DNA from: Rhodopirellula bahusiensis
GTDB taxonomy: Bacteria > Planctomycetota > Planctomycetia > Pirellulales > Pirellulaceae
Direction: 5' to 3'
DNA length: 64,000 nucleotides
NCBI RefSeq assembly: GCF_002727185.1
Contig: NZ_NIZW01000001.1
Coordinates: 310,001-374,000, forward strand
The notes beneath the pieces were generated by a model, which was not told the DNA's origin, searched no databases, and was given only the letters and a program-made list of their open reading frames with translations. Every line of letters begins with the position of its first letter. The stretch's first letter is position 1. The translations under genes and the position numbers were made by a program. Shown here piece by piece: positions 50,853 to 60,550 of this stretch.

Positions 50853-53600
50853 ATGACGCTCAATCGACAAGGCCGATCTTTCTCTCGGGTCCTTCTTTCT
50901 GTCTTTCTCTTCACAATCATCTTGGGTTGTGAAGCCACAGCCGTTGACTACATCAAAGACATTGAACCGATCTTTCAGGCTCATTGCATCGATTGCCATG
51001 GACCGGATGAACAGGAAAGCCAGTTTCGCCTGGACCGCCTAGCCGCTCTGATTTCCGGTGGCAACTCCGGCGAACCCGCCGTTGTCCCGGGAAAACCGGG
51101 CGAGAGTTTTCTACTGAAACTCATTCAGCACGAAGAATCCGGTATGGAAATGCCGCCCGATGATTCGCTCTCAGATTCTGAAATCGAGTCGATCAAAACG
51201 TGGATCGCCGGCGGTGCCAAGACTCCCGAAAGCTACGGACCTGAGAAGACGGACATCGAGCTATCACACTGGTCGTTTCAGCCTGTGAAACGTTCGCACG
51301 GAAGTACCATCGATCGTTTCATTCGAGACAAACTGGTGGCCAACGGTTTGACCTTGTCACCGACCGCGGAACGAAGGGTTTTGGTTCGGCGATTGTATCT
51401 CGTCATGCTCGGTATCCCGCCAACACCGGAGCAAGTCGAAGCGTTTGCGACCGATGAAAGTGACGACGCCTGGCAGAACCTTGTCGAGCGTGTGCTCGCC
51501 AGCCCGCATTACGGCGAGCGATGGGCGACGTATTGGTTGGACCTGGTGCGGTTTGGCGAGACTCACGGCTATGAAATGAACCGTGAACGTCCGACAGCCT
51601 GGCAGTATCGCGATTGGGTCATCGAGTCGCTCAATGACGACAAGCCCTATGACGAATTTGTCAGGCAGCAGATCGCTGGCGATGCCCTGGGAGCGGATGT
51701 TGCAACCGGGTTCTTGGTTGCTGGTCCGGTCGATCAAGTCAAAGGGTCCGATCCGAAGCTGCGACAGACTCAGCGGATGAACGAGTTGGACGACATGATC
51801 AACACCACCGGCACCGCATTCTTGGGCCTGACGACTGGATGCGCACGATGCCACAACCACAAGTTCGATCCGATCAGCCAGCGTGATTACTACTCCATGC
51901 AAGCCGTGTTCGCTGGCGTCCAGCATGGCGATCGCGCACTGCCACCTACGCCAGAAACCGCGAAACGAATCGCATCGCTCGATGAGGAGATCTCAGAACT
52001 AACCAAACGTTTGAAGAAATTCATCGTCATTGACGAGTCGAAGCCCCGTCCGGCAGTCAACGCAAAGCGAAACGAAGAGGATTTCGAAGAACGAGAAGCC
52101 CGGTTCATTCGTTTCACCATTCAGAAAACTACCGGCGGGGAAGGGTGCTTGGATGAACTGGAAATCTATTCCAACGGACTCAATGTCGCTTTGGCGAGCA
52201 GCGGTTCCAAGGCAATATCGTCCGGCGACTTCGTGCATCCAAAACACAAATTGATGCACATCAATGATGCTCGCCACGGCAATGACCACAGCTGGATTGT
52301 CGAATCAGCCAGTGGCGGTTGGGTACAAATTGAACTCGCCGAACCAACCGTCATCGACCGCATCGTGTGGAGTCGCGATCGCAGCGAAAAGTACACCGAC
52401 CGATTGCCGATCGAATATCGCATCGACTCCGCCATGGAAGCCGACAACTGGGAATTGCTTACTTCATCGGCGGATCGACAAACGTTTGCTGGCAAAACGT
52501 CAGCGAGTCCAAAGTATCAGTTCGAGAAGTTTCCCTCGGCGGAAGCACAGCAAGGACGAGATTGGCAAAACCGTTTGCAGGCGGCTCTCGAAGAAAAACA
52601 ACAACTCAAGAAGTCAGCGCTCGCTTATGCGGGGACCTTCGTACAGCCCGGGCCAACTCATCGTCTTTATCGCGGCGAGCCGGACGCGAAGCGTGAGCAA
52701 GTTGCTCCCAACGCGATCGAAGTCTTCACATCACTGAATTTGTCAACCGATGCTCCCGAACGTGACCGTCGTCTCGCATTGGCAAACTGGATCGCCAGCA
52801 AGGACAACCCGCTGACCGCTCGCGTGATCGTCAACCGCTTGTGGCAGTTCCACTTTGGCACGGGACTCGTCGATACGCCAAGTGATTTTGGACTCAACGG
52901 ATCACCGACCAGTCACCCCGAGCTACTCGATTGGCTGGCCAGCGAACTGATGGACCACGATTGGTCTCTCAAACACATCCATCGGCTCATTCTGAATTCA
53001 GACACATGGCGACAAAGCAATCGGCCCCACGAAGATGCTATCCGAGTCGATGCGACCTCTCGGTTGCTATGGCGTTTCCCTCCGCGACGATTGGAGGCGG
53101 AAGCCATTCGCGATTCCATTCTTGCCGTCACCGATGTCCTTGATCTTGAGGCCGCCGGTGGGCCAGGATTCAGCCCGTTTGAAGTGGAACTGGAGAACGT
53201 GCGGCACTATCACGCAAAGCAGGCGTTTGGCCCAGCAGATTGGCGACGGATGATCTATATGACCAAGGTTCGTCAAGAACGCGAGCAGGTGTTCGGTGCT
53301 TTTGATTGTCCCGACGCCAGCATGGTCGTGGCGAAACGCAGTCACTCCACCACGCCACTGCAAGCGTTGAATCTTCTGAACAGCCGATTTGTCATGCAAC
53401 AAGCCGACCTATTCGCGAAGCGTTTGGAAAATGAATCAGACACACTGTCACAGCAAATCACGCGAGCTTGGCGGTTGTGTTTTCAACGAAAGCCAACCGA
53501 TGAAGAACTAGCCGATAGCGTCAGTTTCATCGAGCAAGAAGGCATTCAACAATTCACCCGGGCGATGCTGAATGCAAATGAGTTTGTGTTCATTCCGTAA
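50853..53600 (+). CDS. PSCyt1 - DUF1549 - discoidin-like - DUF1553 secreted protein
   Basis: A 915-residue exported protein. A signal peptide (about 10-30) is followed by a Planctomycete-type cytochrome c domain (about 33-105) with heme motif Cys45-x-x-Cys48-His49 and the MPPDDSLSD...IKTWIAGGA landmark. DUF1549 (about 148-345) has RRLYLVMLGIPPTPEQ and a second CxxCH (CARCHNHKFDP). Residues about 412-545 resemble an F5/8 type C (discoidin) domain (RFIRFTIQKT, WVQIELAEPTVIDRIVWSRD). DUF1553 (about 636-900) has RLALANWIASKDNP and NRLWQFHFGTGLVDTPSDFG. The DUF1501 gene follows 28 bases later. A carbohydrate-binding redox role is suggested by the domains but is not proven. Confidence 0.92.
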   Translation: MTLNRQGRSFSRVLLSVFLFTIILGCEATAVDYIKDIEPIFQAHCIDCHGPDEQESQFRLDRLAALISGGNSGEPAVVPGKPGESFLLKLIQHEESGMEMPPDDSLSDSEIESIKTWIAGGAKTPESYGPEKTDIELSHWSFQPVKRSHGSTIDRFIRDKLVANGLTLSPTAERRVLVRRLYLVMLGIPPTPEQVEAFATDESDDAWQNLVERVLASPHYGERWATYWLDLVRFGETHGYEMNRERPTAWQYRDWVIESLNDDKPYDEFVRQQIAGDALGADVATGFLVAGPVDQVKGSDPKLRQTQRMNELDDMINTTGTAFLGLTTGCARCHNHKFDPISQRDYYSMQAVFAGVQHGDRALPPTPETAKRIASLDEEISELTKRLKKFIVIDESKPRPAVNAKRNEEDFEEREARFIRFTIQKTTGGEGCLDELEIYSNGLNVALASSGSKAISSGDFVHPKHKLMHINDARHGNDHSWIVESASGGWVQIELAEPTVIDRIVWSRDRSEKYTDRLPIEYRIDSAMEADNWELLTSSADRQTFAGKTSASPKYQFEKFPSAEAQQGRDWQNRLQAALEEKQQLKKSALAYAGTFVQPGPTHRLYRGEPDAKREQVAPNAIEVFTSLNLSTDAPERDRRLALANWIASKDNPLTARVIVNRLWQFHFGTGLVDTPSDFGLNGSPTSHPELLDWLASELMDHDWSLKHIHRLILNSDTWRQSNRPHEDAIRVDATSRLLWRFPPRRLEAEAIRDSILAVTDVLDLEAAGGPGFSPFEVELENVRHYHAKQAFGPADWRRMIYMTKVRQEREQVFGAFDCPDASMVVAKRSHSTTPLQALNLLNSRFVMQQADLFAKRLENESDTLSQQITRAWRLCFQRKPTDEELADSVSFIEQEGIQQFTRAMLNANEFVFIP

Positions 53601-53627
53601 TTGGGAGCAACGCGAAGAGAGTAAATC

Positions 53628-55085
53628 ATGACTCCATTCCTAAACCGCAGACACTTTCTCACTCAAGCGACGTCTGGGCTGGGCAGCATCGCTCTGGCGA
53701 GCTTGCTTAATCAGCAACGATTGCTCGCTGATTCAACACCAATTCGCCCCAACATCGATCCGGCGAAACCGTTTGCCAGCCGACCTCCGCACCATCCTGC
53801 CGCTGCGAAAAACGTGTTGGTGATCTTTTGCGCTGGCGCTTGCAGTCAACTCGATACCTTTGACTACAAACCGGAGCTGATCAAACGCCACGGTCAGCCG
53901 ATGCCGGGTGCGGAGTCCTTGGTAACGTTTCAAGGCGAACAAGGGATGCTGACCAAGAGTCCGTGGGCGTTCAAACCACGTGGCCAGTCGGGCAAGATGA
54001 TCTCGGAGCTGGTGCCTCAACTCGGAGAACTTGCCGACGACATGTGCTTTCTCCATTCGTTGACCGGGAAAACCAACACGCACGGGCCCGGCGAAAACTT
54101 CATGTCGACTGGTCAAACGCTCGACGGTTTCCCCAGTATGGGAGCGTGGGCGACATGGGCCCTCGGAACCGAAAACGAAAACCTACCCGCCTACGTCGCG
54201 ATCGCCGATCCGCGTGGCACTCCGCAGTCAAGCGTCAACAACTGGGGACCGGGCTTTCTTCCGGCCGCCTTTCAAGGCACCGAATTCAGTGCCCTCAAAC
54301 CGCTGGACAACCTAGACATCCCGGCGGGTGTCAGTCCCGAAACCGATCGAGCAACTCGTGGTTTTCTAGAACGGATGAACCAACGGCATCTCAAACAATT
54401 TCCGGGTGATACCGAATTGGCAGCCAGGATTTCCAGCTATCAACTCGCGGCGAGGATGCAGTTGAGTGTTCCCGAAGTCACCGACTTATCGAGCGAATCG
54501 AAGAGCATCCTGAGGGAATACGGTGCCGACGATTCGCAGAATATTTTGAAGGCACAATTCGCGAAGAACTGTATCCTTGCGCGGCGGCTGATTGAGAACG
54601 GTGTCCGCTTTGTGCAGCTTTTCAACGGCGCCTATCAAACCGGAGGCGAAGGTGTGAGCAATTGGGACGGACATAAATCGCTTCACGAACAATACAGCAA
54701 GCACGGTCCGGTGCTCGATCAACCCTGCGCCGCTCTGCTGAGAGACATGAAGCGGCGTGGGCTGTTGAAAGACACTTTGGTCGTATGGATGACCGAGTTC
54801 GGGCGCATGCCAACTTTTCAGAAAGGAGCAAGCGGGCGTGACCACAATCCGGAAGGCTTCACCGCATGGATGATGGGAGCCGGCGTCAAAGCCCCCTTCA
54901 CATACGGAGCAACCGACGAATTCGGTTACAAAGCCGTCGAGAATGTCAGCACCGTTTACGACCTCCACGCCACGATTTTGCATCTGTTGGGTTTGAACCA
55001 CGAGCGGCTCACCTACTATCACAACGGCTTTGAACGTCGCCTGACAGATGTCCATGGCCACGTCCTCAACGAAGTCCTTCATTGA
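53628..55085 (+). CDS. DUF1501 protein with Tat signal
   Basis: A 485-residue DUF1501 protein paired with the PSCyt1/DUF1549/DUF1553 gene. The N-terminus has the twin-arginine signal RRHFLTQA (residues 7-14) and a hydrophobic stretch to about 32. Landmarks are [33 protein letters not shown] and [16 protein letters not shown] followed by GRDHNPEGF. It is more diverged from the 11438 copy than expected for a recent duplication. Export in folded form and cooperation with the partner gene are inferred from the family. Confidence 0.93.
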   Translation: MTPFLNRRHFLTQATSGLGSIALASLLNQQRLLADSTPIRPNIDPAKPFASRPPHHPAAAKNVLVIFCAGACSQLDTFDYKPELIKRHGQPMPGAESLVTFQGEQGMLTKSPWAFKPRGQSGKMISELVPQLGELADDMCFLHSLTGKTNTHGPGENFMSTGQTLDGFPSMGAWATWALGTENENLPAYVAIADPRGTPQSSVNNWGPGFLPAAFQGTEFSALKPLDNLDIPAGVSPETDRATRGFLERMNQRHLKQFPGDTELAARISSYQLAARMQLSVPEVTDLSSESKSILREYGADDSQNILKAQFAKNCILARRLIENGVRFVQLFNGAYQTGGEGVSNWDGHKSLHEQYSKHGPVLDQPCAALLRDMKRRGLLKDTLVVWMTEFGRMPTFQKGASGRDHNPEGFTAWMMGAGVKAPFTYGATDEFGYKAVENVSTVYDLHATILHLLGLNHERLTYYHNGFERRLTDVHGHVLNEVLH

Positions 55086-55122
55086 GGTTCGTGATCGGCC
55101 TTGGGACTCGCTTATCCAAGCC

Positions 55123-56952
55123 TCACTTCCGCGTGTACACCAGCACAGCGTAAGCACCGAACGACACTTCGGCTCTCGCTGCCAAACCATCGTACGGCTG
55201 GTCCGTCGCATCGACATGTTCAACCGGGTGATCGTCGAAGTCTTGATCGTAGCCGGACCAATCGGTGTTCAGCTTCAATTGCCAATCCCCTGAATCGGGA
55301 AAACCGATTTCGTATTGATCCCAAGATCGATTGGCAAAGTTGGCCAGCACCAAAACGTCGTCTTGAGGATCCTCGGCACGCCGCACGAATGCGACGACCT
55401 TGTCATTTTCATTGACGTGATGCATCACGATGTGTTGGCCCGTCAACCCTTTTGACAAACCGTCTTTGTTCAAACGCAAGTGAATGAGATCACGGAACAG
55501 ACGTTTGATTCCTCGAAGGCGGCGAGTCCGTTCCCACTCGAGCGGATCCGTGTCCTCGAACCAATCGTCTTCCAACATCTCTTGGCCTTGAAACAACATC
55601 GGAACTCCCGGTGCAGTCAGCGCCAAAGCCGCTGCCAGGATCGTTCGCTTTTTTGCAAAGCGGCTTTCAGGATCTTCCGCATCGATCTCGCTGGGAACGC
55701 GAGACTTGCCGTTGGCAACTTCGTCATGCGATTCGCTGTACACGACTCGTTGGAAAGCGTCGCCGTTGTATCGATGACACAACGCGTCTCGCACCGCCCA
55801 CATGTCTCGATGTGCATCGTCGATCTCTTGCACCGCCGCTCGGATCGGGTGAACGAAGGCCGCGTCCCACTGGGTAGTGAAACCCGCACCGCCTTGATCT
55901 TCCGTCTTGGTTAACCAGTTGTTGGTCTGCAAGTCTTCCGCGATCAAGTAGCACCCCGGGAACTCGTCTCGCAAATCGCGATTGATCCACTGCATCAATC
56001 CCCAGCCTTCCGCGATGTCGTCGTTGCCGATACCGGAGACCGTACGAATGTAGGCGGTCATGTCATACCGCAAACCATCAGCATGGTATTCCCGCATCCA
56101 CGTCATTGCGTTGTCGTGGATGAACTGGCGAACTTCGCCGCGACCGTAGTCAGGTCGCGTGTCGCCCCAAGGCGTGTTGGACCGGTGGTCTTGATAGAAA
56201 TAGATGCCGCCCTTGTCGTTCTCACTCCAACCATCGAACTGCCACAAATCCAAATCGCTGGGGCCAAAGTGGTTGTAGACAACGTCGATAATCACCGCGA
56301 AACCAGCTTCATGTGCTGCGTCGACAAACGCTTTCAACGCGTCCGGACCACCATAAGCCTGTTCGACCGCAAAGATGTGCGCTGGGTTGTAGCCCCACGA
56401 AAGATCCCCAGCGAACTCGGCGACCGGCATGATCTGAATCGCGTTGATTCCGAGCTCTTTGAGATGCTTGAACTTCGCAACCGCATCGGAGAACGTCCCC
56501 GGTTGATCCGGATCGTCTCGATGAAACGTTCCGATGTGCATCTCGTAGATCACCAACTCGTTCTGAGTCGGCCGGTGAAAGGTCGGATGCTTCCAATCGA
56601 ATGTGTCCTCGTAGACGACCGCGTTGCCGATCGAGTTGGTGACTTCGCGGGCGTACGGGTCGATGCGATCAAAGGAGTTGTCGCCTCGGGTGATTCTGTA
56701 CTTGTATTCGTCACCCGCTTTCGCATTGGCAACGTCGACGTACCAAGTCCCGTGCTCTTCTCGCTTCAGCGGAGTGGTTTCTGATTGCCAATCGTTAAAC
56801 GTGCCGACCACGCTCACGCGATCCGCGTTGGGTGCCCAAACTCGGAAGGCAACTCCGTCGTCGTGAACGATGGCCCCCATTCCTGACTTGGCGACTTGCG
56901 ACTGTTCAGCCGCCTTTTCTTCCATTCCGTCCAACAACGCAGTCTGTCCCAT
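55123..56952 (-). CDS. GH13 family enzyme, 1,4-alpha-glucan branching/amylase type
   Basis: A 609-residue glycoside hydrolase family 13 protein. A CBM48-type N-terminal domain (about 25-115; VAFRVWAPNADRVSVVGTFNDW) precedes the catalytic barrel. Its conserved regions are DVVYNHFG, GLRYDM with nucleophile Asp297, LIAEDLQ with acid/base Glu339 and SHDEV with Asp410, so the catalytic triad is intact. The SHDEVANGK segment is close to branching enzymes, but the protein is shorter than typical GlgB. The ATG at 56952 is preferred because AGAGGA lies six bases upstream; a further in-frame start at 57024 would add 24 residues. No signal peptide is seen, so it probably acts on cytoplasmic glycogen-like glucans. 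Confidence 0.9.
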   Translation of the reverse strand: MGQTALLDGMEEKAAEQSQVAKSGMGAIVHDDGVAFRVWAPNADRVSVVGTFNDWQSETTPLKREEHGTWYVDVANAKAGDEYKYRITRGDNSFDRIDPYAREVTNSIGNAVVYEDTFDWKHPTFHRPTQNELVIYEMHIGTFHRDDPDQPGTFSDAVAKFKHLKELGINAIQIMPVAEFAGDLSWGYNPAHIFAVEQAYGGPDALKAFVDAAHEAGFAVIIDVVYNHFGPSDLDLWQFDGWSENDKGGIYFYQDHRSNTPWGDTRPDYGRGEVRQFIHDNAMTWMREYHADGLRYDMTAYIRTVSGIGNDDIAEGWGLMQWINRDLRDEFPGCYLIAEDLQTNNWLTKTEDQGGAGFTTQWDAAFVHPIRAAVQEIDDAHRDMWAVRDALCHRYNGDAFQRVVYSESHDEVANGKSRVPSEIDAEDPESRFAKKRTILAAALALTAPGVPMLFQGQEMLEDDWFEDTDPLEWERTRRLRGIKRLFRDLIHLRLNKDGLSKGLTGQHIVMHHVNENDKVVAFVRRAEDPQDDVLVLANFANRSWDQYEIGFPDSGDWQLKLNTDWSGYDQDFDDHPVEHVDATDQPYDGLAARAEVSFGAYAVLVYTRK

Positions 56953-57267
56953 CTCACGTCCTCTAATGACGATCAAACGCTGAGCAACTGTCCGGTGCAG
57001 CGAATCAAACATCGCACGACTCAACCGGAGCCAATTCTCTCAAGCCGGATTGGAGTTGGCAATTCTCGTGCCACGTCTTTGCAACCGCGTCACTTCCTCG
57101 GAACGGAATCGATCGCATCTGCGGATTCGGATGCTGGTATGCCACTTGCATCGGTATCGAACCTCGAGCGTGGCGGTCCATCACCACGTCGCATTCCAAA
57201 CTGAATCAAAATCGGCCACCGAGAAAGCCTCGGCGGCCAGCCATTCTACCTCACCAAGAGAAATCCC
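56953..57267. other. 315-base divergent intergenic region
   Basis: The region lies between the leftward GH13 gene and a rightward small membrane-protein gene and should hold both promoters. No clear -35/-10 pair, repeat or riboswitch-like fold was recognised. A 64-codon frame on the minus strand (57005-57199) has no domain or export feature and is not called. Confidence 0.45.
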
Positions 57268-57510
57268 ATGCGTGCCCTCATTTTTGTTGTCGCAATCGTT
57301 CTGCTGATGGCTGTCGTTGGTTGGTTGCGGTTCACATCGGACGATGGTGATCCATCGGTTCGTGTCGACACGGACAAAATGAAGCAAGACACATCGTCCC
57401 TCGTCGAGACAACCAAAGATGCTGCCGACGGTGCCGCCAACGCAATCGACCGTGCGGCAGGAAACATCGACGCCAGCATCGATCGCGAACCGGTTGAGAC
57501 CAATCCGTAG
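57268..57510 (+). CDS. small single-pass membrane protein
   Basis: An 80-residue protein. One N-terminal transmembrane helix (residues 2-21, MRALIFVVAIVLLMAVVGWL) is followed by a charged, Asp/Thr/Ala-rich tail with a heptad-like pattern (VETTKDAADGAANAIDRAAGN). The topology suggests a membrane-anchored helix with the tail outside the cytoplasm. No family was recognised. It lies between the GH13 gene and the ECF42-type sigma gene and has its own promoter region; a link with either is not established. Confidence 0.7.
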   Translation: MRALIFVVAIVLLMAVVGWLRFTSDDGDPSVRVDTDKMKQDTSSLVETTKDAADGAANAIDRAAGNIDASIDREPVETNP

Positions 57511-57642
57511 TCAGATTTTCTCGGAGACATTCGGCTGCGATGAGGTGTCAAGCCGGCCGACGATCTCGCGTTGAAACACGCGTTTGGACTATGTTCATCG
57601 CTTTGCCCCGTGACACCGGAAGGATGGCAAGTCCCGCCGCCG

Positions 57643-58902
57643 ATGAGCTCCGCCCAAGCAGTCTCCAACCAAATCGATCGAATCTACCGAACCGAGTCGA
57701 GAAAAGTTTTCGCGACGCTGGTTCGGGTTTTGGGCGATTTTGACTTGGCGGAAGAAGCCATGCACGATGCCTTCGCCGCCGCGATGGAGAAGTGGTCCCA
57801 CGATGGCATTCCGGACAACCCAGCGGCTTGGTTGATATCAACGGGGCGTTTCAAAGCAGTCGATCGCATTCGCCGCCGACGACGCTTCGATGATTTGCAA
57901 CCGGAACTGGTTCGGCGAATCGACCAAATTGAATCCGCCAACCATTCGGTCGCCGAGCAAGACATTCAGGACGATCGGCTGAGACTCATCTTCACGTGCT
58001 GCCACCCTGCGATCGACCAAAAGGTCCAAGTTCCGCTGACCTTGCGAGAAGTTTGTGGGATGACCACCGAGGAAATTGCTCGAGCGTTCCTGCTGGCACC
58101 ATCCACGTTGGCTCAACGGATTGTCCGAGGCAAAGCCAAAATTCGCGACGCAGGAATTCCGTTCTCGATTCCCAATCTGTCCGAACTCCCTTCGCGTTTG
58201 GACGCCGTGCTGTCCGTCATCTATCTGGTTTTCAACGAAGGCTATTCGGCGACGAGCGGCGACACGCTGCTGCGAACCGATCTGTCAGCGGAAGCCATCC
58301 GATTGGCTCGGCTGTTGTTGGAACTCCTGCCTGATCCCGAAGTCGCAGGTTTGCTCGCGTTGATGTTGTTGCACGAGTCACGTCGCAATGCACGAGTGAA
58401 TGAAGACGGCGACATCGTTTTGCTGGAGGATCAAGATCGTTCTTTGTGGGACCGGAACTTGATCGAAGAAGGCAGTCAGTTGTTGCAGAGTTCGCTCCGT
58501 ACTCGACGGATTGGAACCTACACGATTCAGGCAGCAATTTCGGCCGTGCATGCCGAAGCCGAACGAGCCAGTGAGACCGACTGGTCACAGATCGTTGCGC
58601 TGTACGACGTGTTGCTGCGAATCCAGCCCTCGCCGGTCGTCGAACTCAATCGCGCCGTCGCCATTGCAATGCGAGACACGCCAGCGGAAGGCATAAAGCA
58701 AATCGAAGCAATTCTTGATGCCGGCCATCTTCGCGATCACTACTTGGCCCACTCCGCACGGGGCGAATTGTTGCGGCGGATGGGCAAGCAGGAAGATGCC
58801 ATCCAAGCGTTCGAACAAGCACTCTCGCTAGCAATGAACGCCCCGGAACAAAGATTCCTGAGTCAGAAGCTGGCAATCCTAAAAGACGCCCTCGGCAGTT
58901 GA
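57643..58902 (+). CDS. ECF42-type sigma factor with C-terminal extension
   Basis: A 419-residue sigma factor with the ECF42 layout. Region 2 (about 5-75; VRVLGDFDLAEEAMHDAFAAA, NPAAWLISTGRFKAVDRIRRR) and region 4 (about 105-165; PLTLREVCGMTTEEIARAFL) are followed by a 230-residue C-terminal extension (VIYLVFNEGYSATSG, LLALMLLHESRRNAR, GRELL-type TPR-like end). ECF42 sigmas have no anti-sigma partner and usually control nearby genes for DGPF/YCII proteins, as found here at 59177-61429. The ATG at 57643 is chosen because it begins at the conserved domain; an upstream GTG is possible. The extension is thought to be needed for activity. Confidence 0.9.
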   Translation: MSSAQAVSNQIDRIYRTESRKVFATLVRVLGDFDLAEEAMHDAFAAAMEKWSHDGIPDNPAAWLISTGRFKAVDRIRRRRRFDDLQPELVRRIDQIESANHSVAEQDIQDDRLRLIFTCCHPAIDQKVQVPLTLREVCGMTTEEIARAFLLAPSTLAQRIVRGKAKIRDAGIPFSIPNLSELPSRLDAVLSVIYLVFNEGYSATSGDTLLRTDLSAEAIRLARLLLELLPDPEVAGLLALMLLHESRRNARVNEDGDIVLLEDQDRSLWDRNLIEEGSQLLQSSLRTRRIGTYTIQAAISAVHAEAERASETDWSQIVALYDVLLRIQPSPVVELNRAVAIAMRDTPAEGIKQIEAILDAGHLRDHYLAHSARGELLRRMGKQEDAIQAFEQALSLAMNAPEQRFLSQKLAILKDALGS

Positions 58903-58965
58903 TCACGCATCGAAGAATCAACGCCTACATCAGGCGCTGGGCGACAGCCGAATGCGATCTACTTT

Positions 58966-58995
58966 GTAGCGGAACGGCGCGAGCCGTCCGGTGAC
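58966..58995. repeat. REP-like palindromic element
   Basis: The 30-base segment beginning GTAGCGGAACGGC and ending GCCGTCCGGTGAC is an imperfect palindrome around GCGA. It sits in the 274-base gap between the convergent ECF42 gene and the DGPF operon. Its form is that of repeated extragenic palindromes seen in planctomycete genomes. Only one copy was noticed in this window, so repetition must be confirmed on the genome. Confidence 0.5.
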
Positions 58996-59176
58996 ACGCC
59001 GGAAAACACCCACGATTTACCAGACGACTTGCGCCGTTTCGCTAACAAAATCCCCTCGATTGATTCTAAAGCAAGTGCCATTGGGCGATAGACCCCGGTT
59101 CCCACACACAACTCTCATAACCGCCTTCGATCACTTGTCCCACCACGCACGCTTGAACTGTCGCAACGAGCCGAAC

Positions 59177-59938
59177 TCAACCTGACCGATGTGGCACCGG
59201 CAGCGGAAACAATGGCCGAATCTCCGCCGTGCCTCGTCTGGCCCCCGGGATCTTCGACGCGACCGCGATCGCTTGATCCAGATCCGCGACGTGGATCAAG
59301 AAGTAGCCGCCGAGTTGTTCCTTGGTTTCCGGAAACGGACCGTCGACAATCTCCTGACTGCCACCGCGCACCCGCACGCATGTCGCGGTCGTCGGCGACT
59401 GCAACGGCGCCGCAGCTCGATAGCTGCCTTGTTCGTGCAGTTCATGGCACAGACGAATGGATTCCTCCAACGCGGCCGAATGTTCTTCCGGTGGCCAGGC
59501 TCCTTCGCCAGCGTAAAGCAGAACGATGTAGTCTTTCCCGGCATTGCTCTCCTTCGTTCGCAGCGAAATCAAATCCTCGCTCAACGATGGCATCGGCATG
59601 GGAACTGGCAGCAAGGGACGAATCTCAACGGTTCCCTTCTTTGCTGGTGGCAACCGACTCGCGATCGCAACCGCTTCGTCTCGCGTGGGCACATCGATGA
59701 TGTAGTACCCGCCCAACTGCTCGGTCGTCTCTACGAACGGACCGTCCGTCACTTCGCACTTGCCTTCTCGCACACGAACACTGGTAGCGGTCGTGACGGA
59801 ATGAAGTGGCGAAGAATCCAGCCATTTACCCTCCACCGCCAACTCATCGCAGATCGCCATCGAATCCAGCATGCAGCGTTCACGCTCGTCCTCCGTCCAA
59901 TCTTCCTCCGCCCCGAAAATCATCAACATGTATTTCAT
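59177..59938 (-). CDS. tandem YCII/DGPF-domain protein
   Basis: A 253-residue protein made of two YCII-like (DGPF) domains, about 1-115 and 133-248. Each has the family signature: VTDGPFVET (Asp65) and IVDGPFPET (Asp199), followed by EQLGGYYIIDV and EQLGGYFLIHV. DGPF proteins are small ferredoxin-like-fold proteins of unclear chemistry, commonly encoded beside ECF42 sigma genes. It is the last gene of a leftward three-gene unit, 47 bases after the DUF1579-like gene, and is convergent with the sigma gene. Fusion of two domains suggests an obligate dimer. Confidence 0.92.
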   Translation of the reverse strand: MKYMLMIFGAEEDWTEDERERCMLDSMAICDELAVEGKWLDSSPLHSVTTATSVRVREGKCEVTDGPFVETTEQLGGYYIIDVPTRDEAVAIASRLPPAKKGTVEIRPLLPVPMPMPSLSEDLISLRTKESNAGKDYIVLLYAGEGAWPPEEHSAALEESIRLCHELHEQGSYRAAAPLQSPTTATCVRVRGGSQEIVDGPFPETKEQLGGYFLIHVADLDQAIAVASKIPGARRGTAEIRPLFPLPVPHRSG

Positions 59939-59985
59939 GTCATTCTCACTTCGCTTGAATGTGTGTGCGTCAAGTCAACAACCCG

Positions 59986-60459
59986 CTAGCAACGTGTGTG
60001 CTTGCCACTCATGAACTCAACCCACTGACCGTTTTCGTCTTGCAGTTCGCTGGTCATCATCCACGTGTCTTTATCGAGGATGTGAATCGTGTCTCGATAG
60101 TTCGCTTTTCCTGCCCCATCGAAAGCGGGACCACGCGAGCTCAGCAGCAACTTTTTGCCGGACTCGTCCAAGCAGCCTTCGTACGGCCAAATGTTCGACA
60201 TCATGGATCCTACAAAGGCCCCGACGTAGTGACCGTCCGCTGTGTCAAACCCCAGCGTCATGATCGACGACCAAGGTTCGCCTTCCGCAGATTCACCGCC
60301 GCTCTCGCAGATCACCCACATGCCTCCCAGCGATCGGCAGGACATTTTGCCGTGCGTGGTCGTGCTGGAACCATCCGGCATTTTGCAGTCGTGGTCGAAT
60401 TCCCATTCGCCGAGGATTTGCTCGATCCATTGGTGCTCGGATTGTGGTTTGGCAAACAT
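59986..60459 (-). CDS. DUF1579-family protein
   Basis: A 157-residue protein. It matches the DUF1579 pattern: an opening EHQWIEQILGEWEFDHDC, a central SLGGMWVICESGG, an IMTLGFDTADGHYVGAFVGSM segment and a C-terminal MTSELQDENGQWVEF. DUF1579 proteins have a lipocalin-like barrel and are often found near DGPF genes. The ATG at 60459 is chosen because it starts at the conserved domain; longer starts upstream would add a hydrophobic stretch. It lies between two DGPF genes in the same direction, and the ECF42 regulon is its likely control. Confidence 0.87.
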   Translation of the reverse strand: MFAKPQSEHQWIEQILGEWEFDHDCKMPDGSSTTTHGKMSCRSLGGMWVICESGGESAEGEPWSSIMTLGFDTADGHYVGAFVGSMMSNIWPYEGCLDESGKKLLLSSRGPAFDGAGKANYRDTIHILDKDTWMMTSELQDENGQWVEFMSGKHTRC

Positions 60460-60550
60460 AAACAGACTCAATGTTGAAGGAGGTGGGGCAAACAAAAACA
60501 ACCATTCAAACCATCGCAACGCGGACTCGGTGCGTCACGATCGTCGGTTC

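Noticed and set aside
57005-57199. 64-codon minus-strand frame in the gap before the small membrane protein
   Set aside because: No export signal, domain or ribosome site; spans a region expected to hold promoters.
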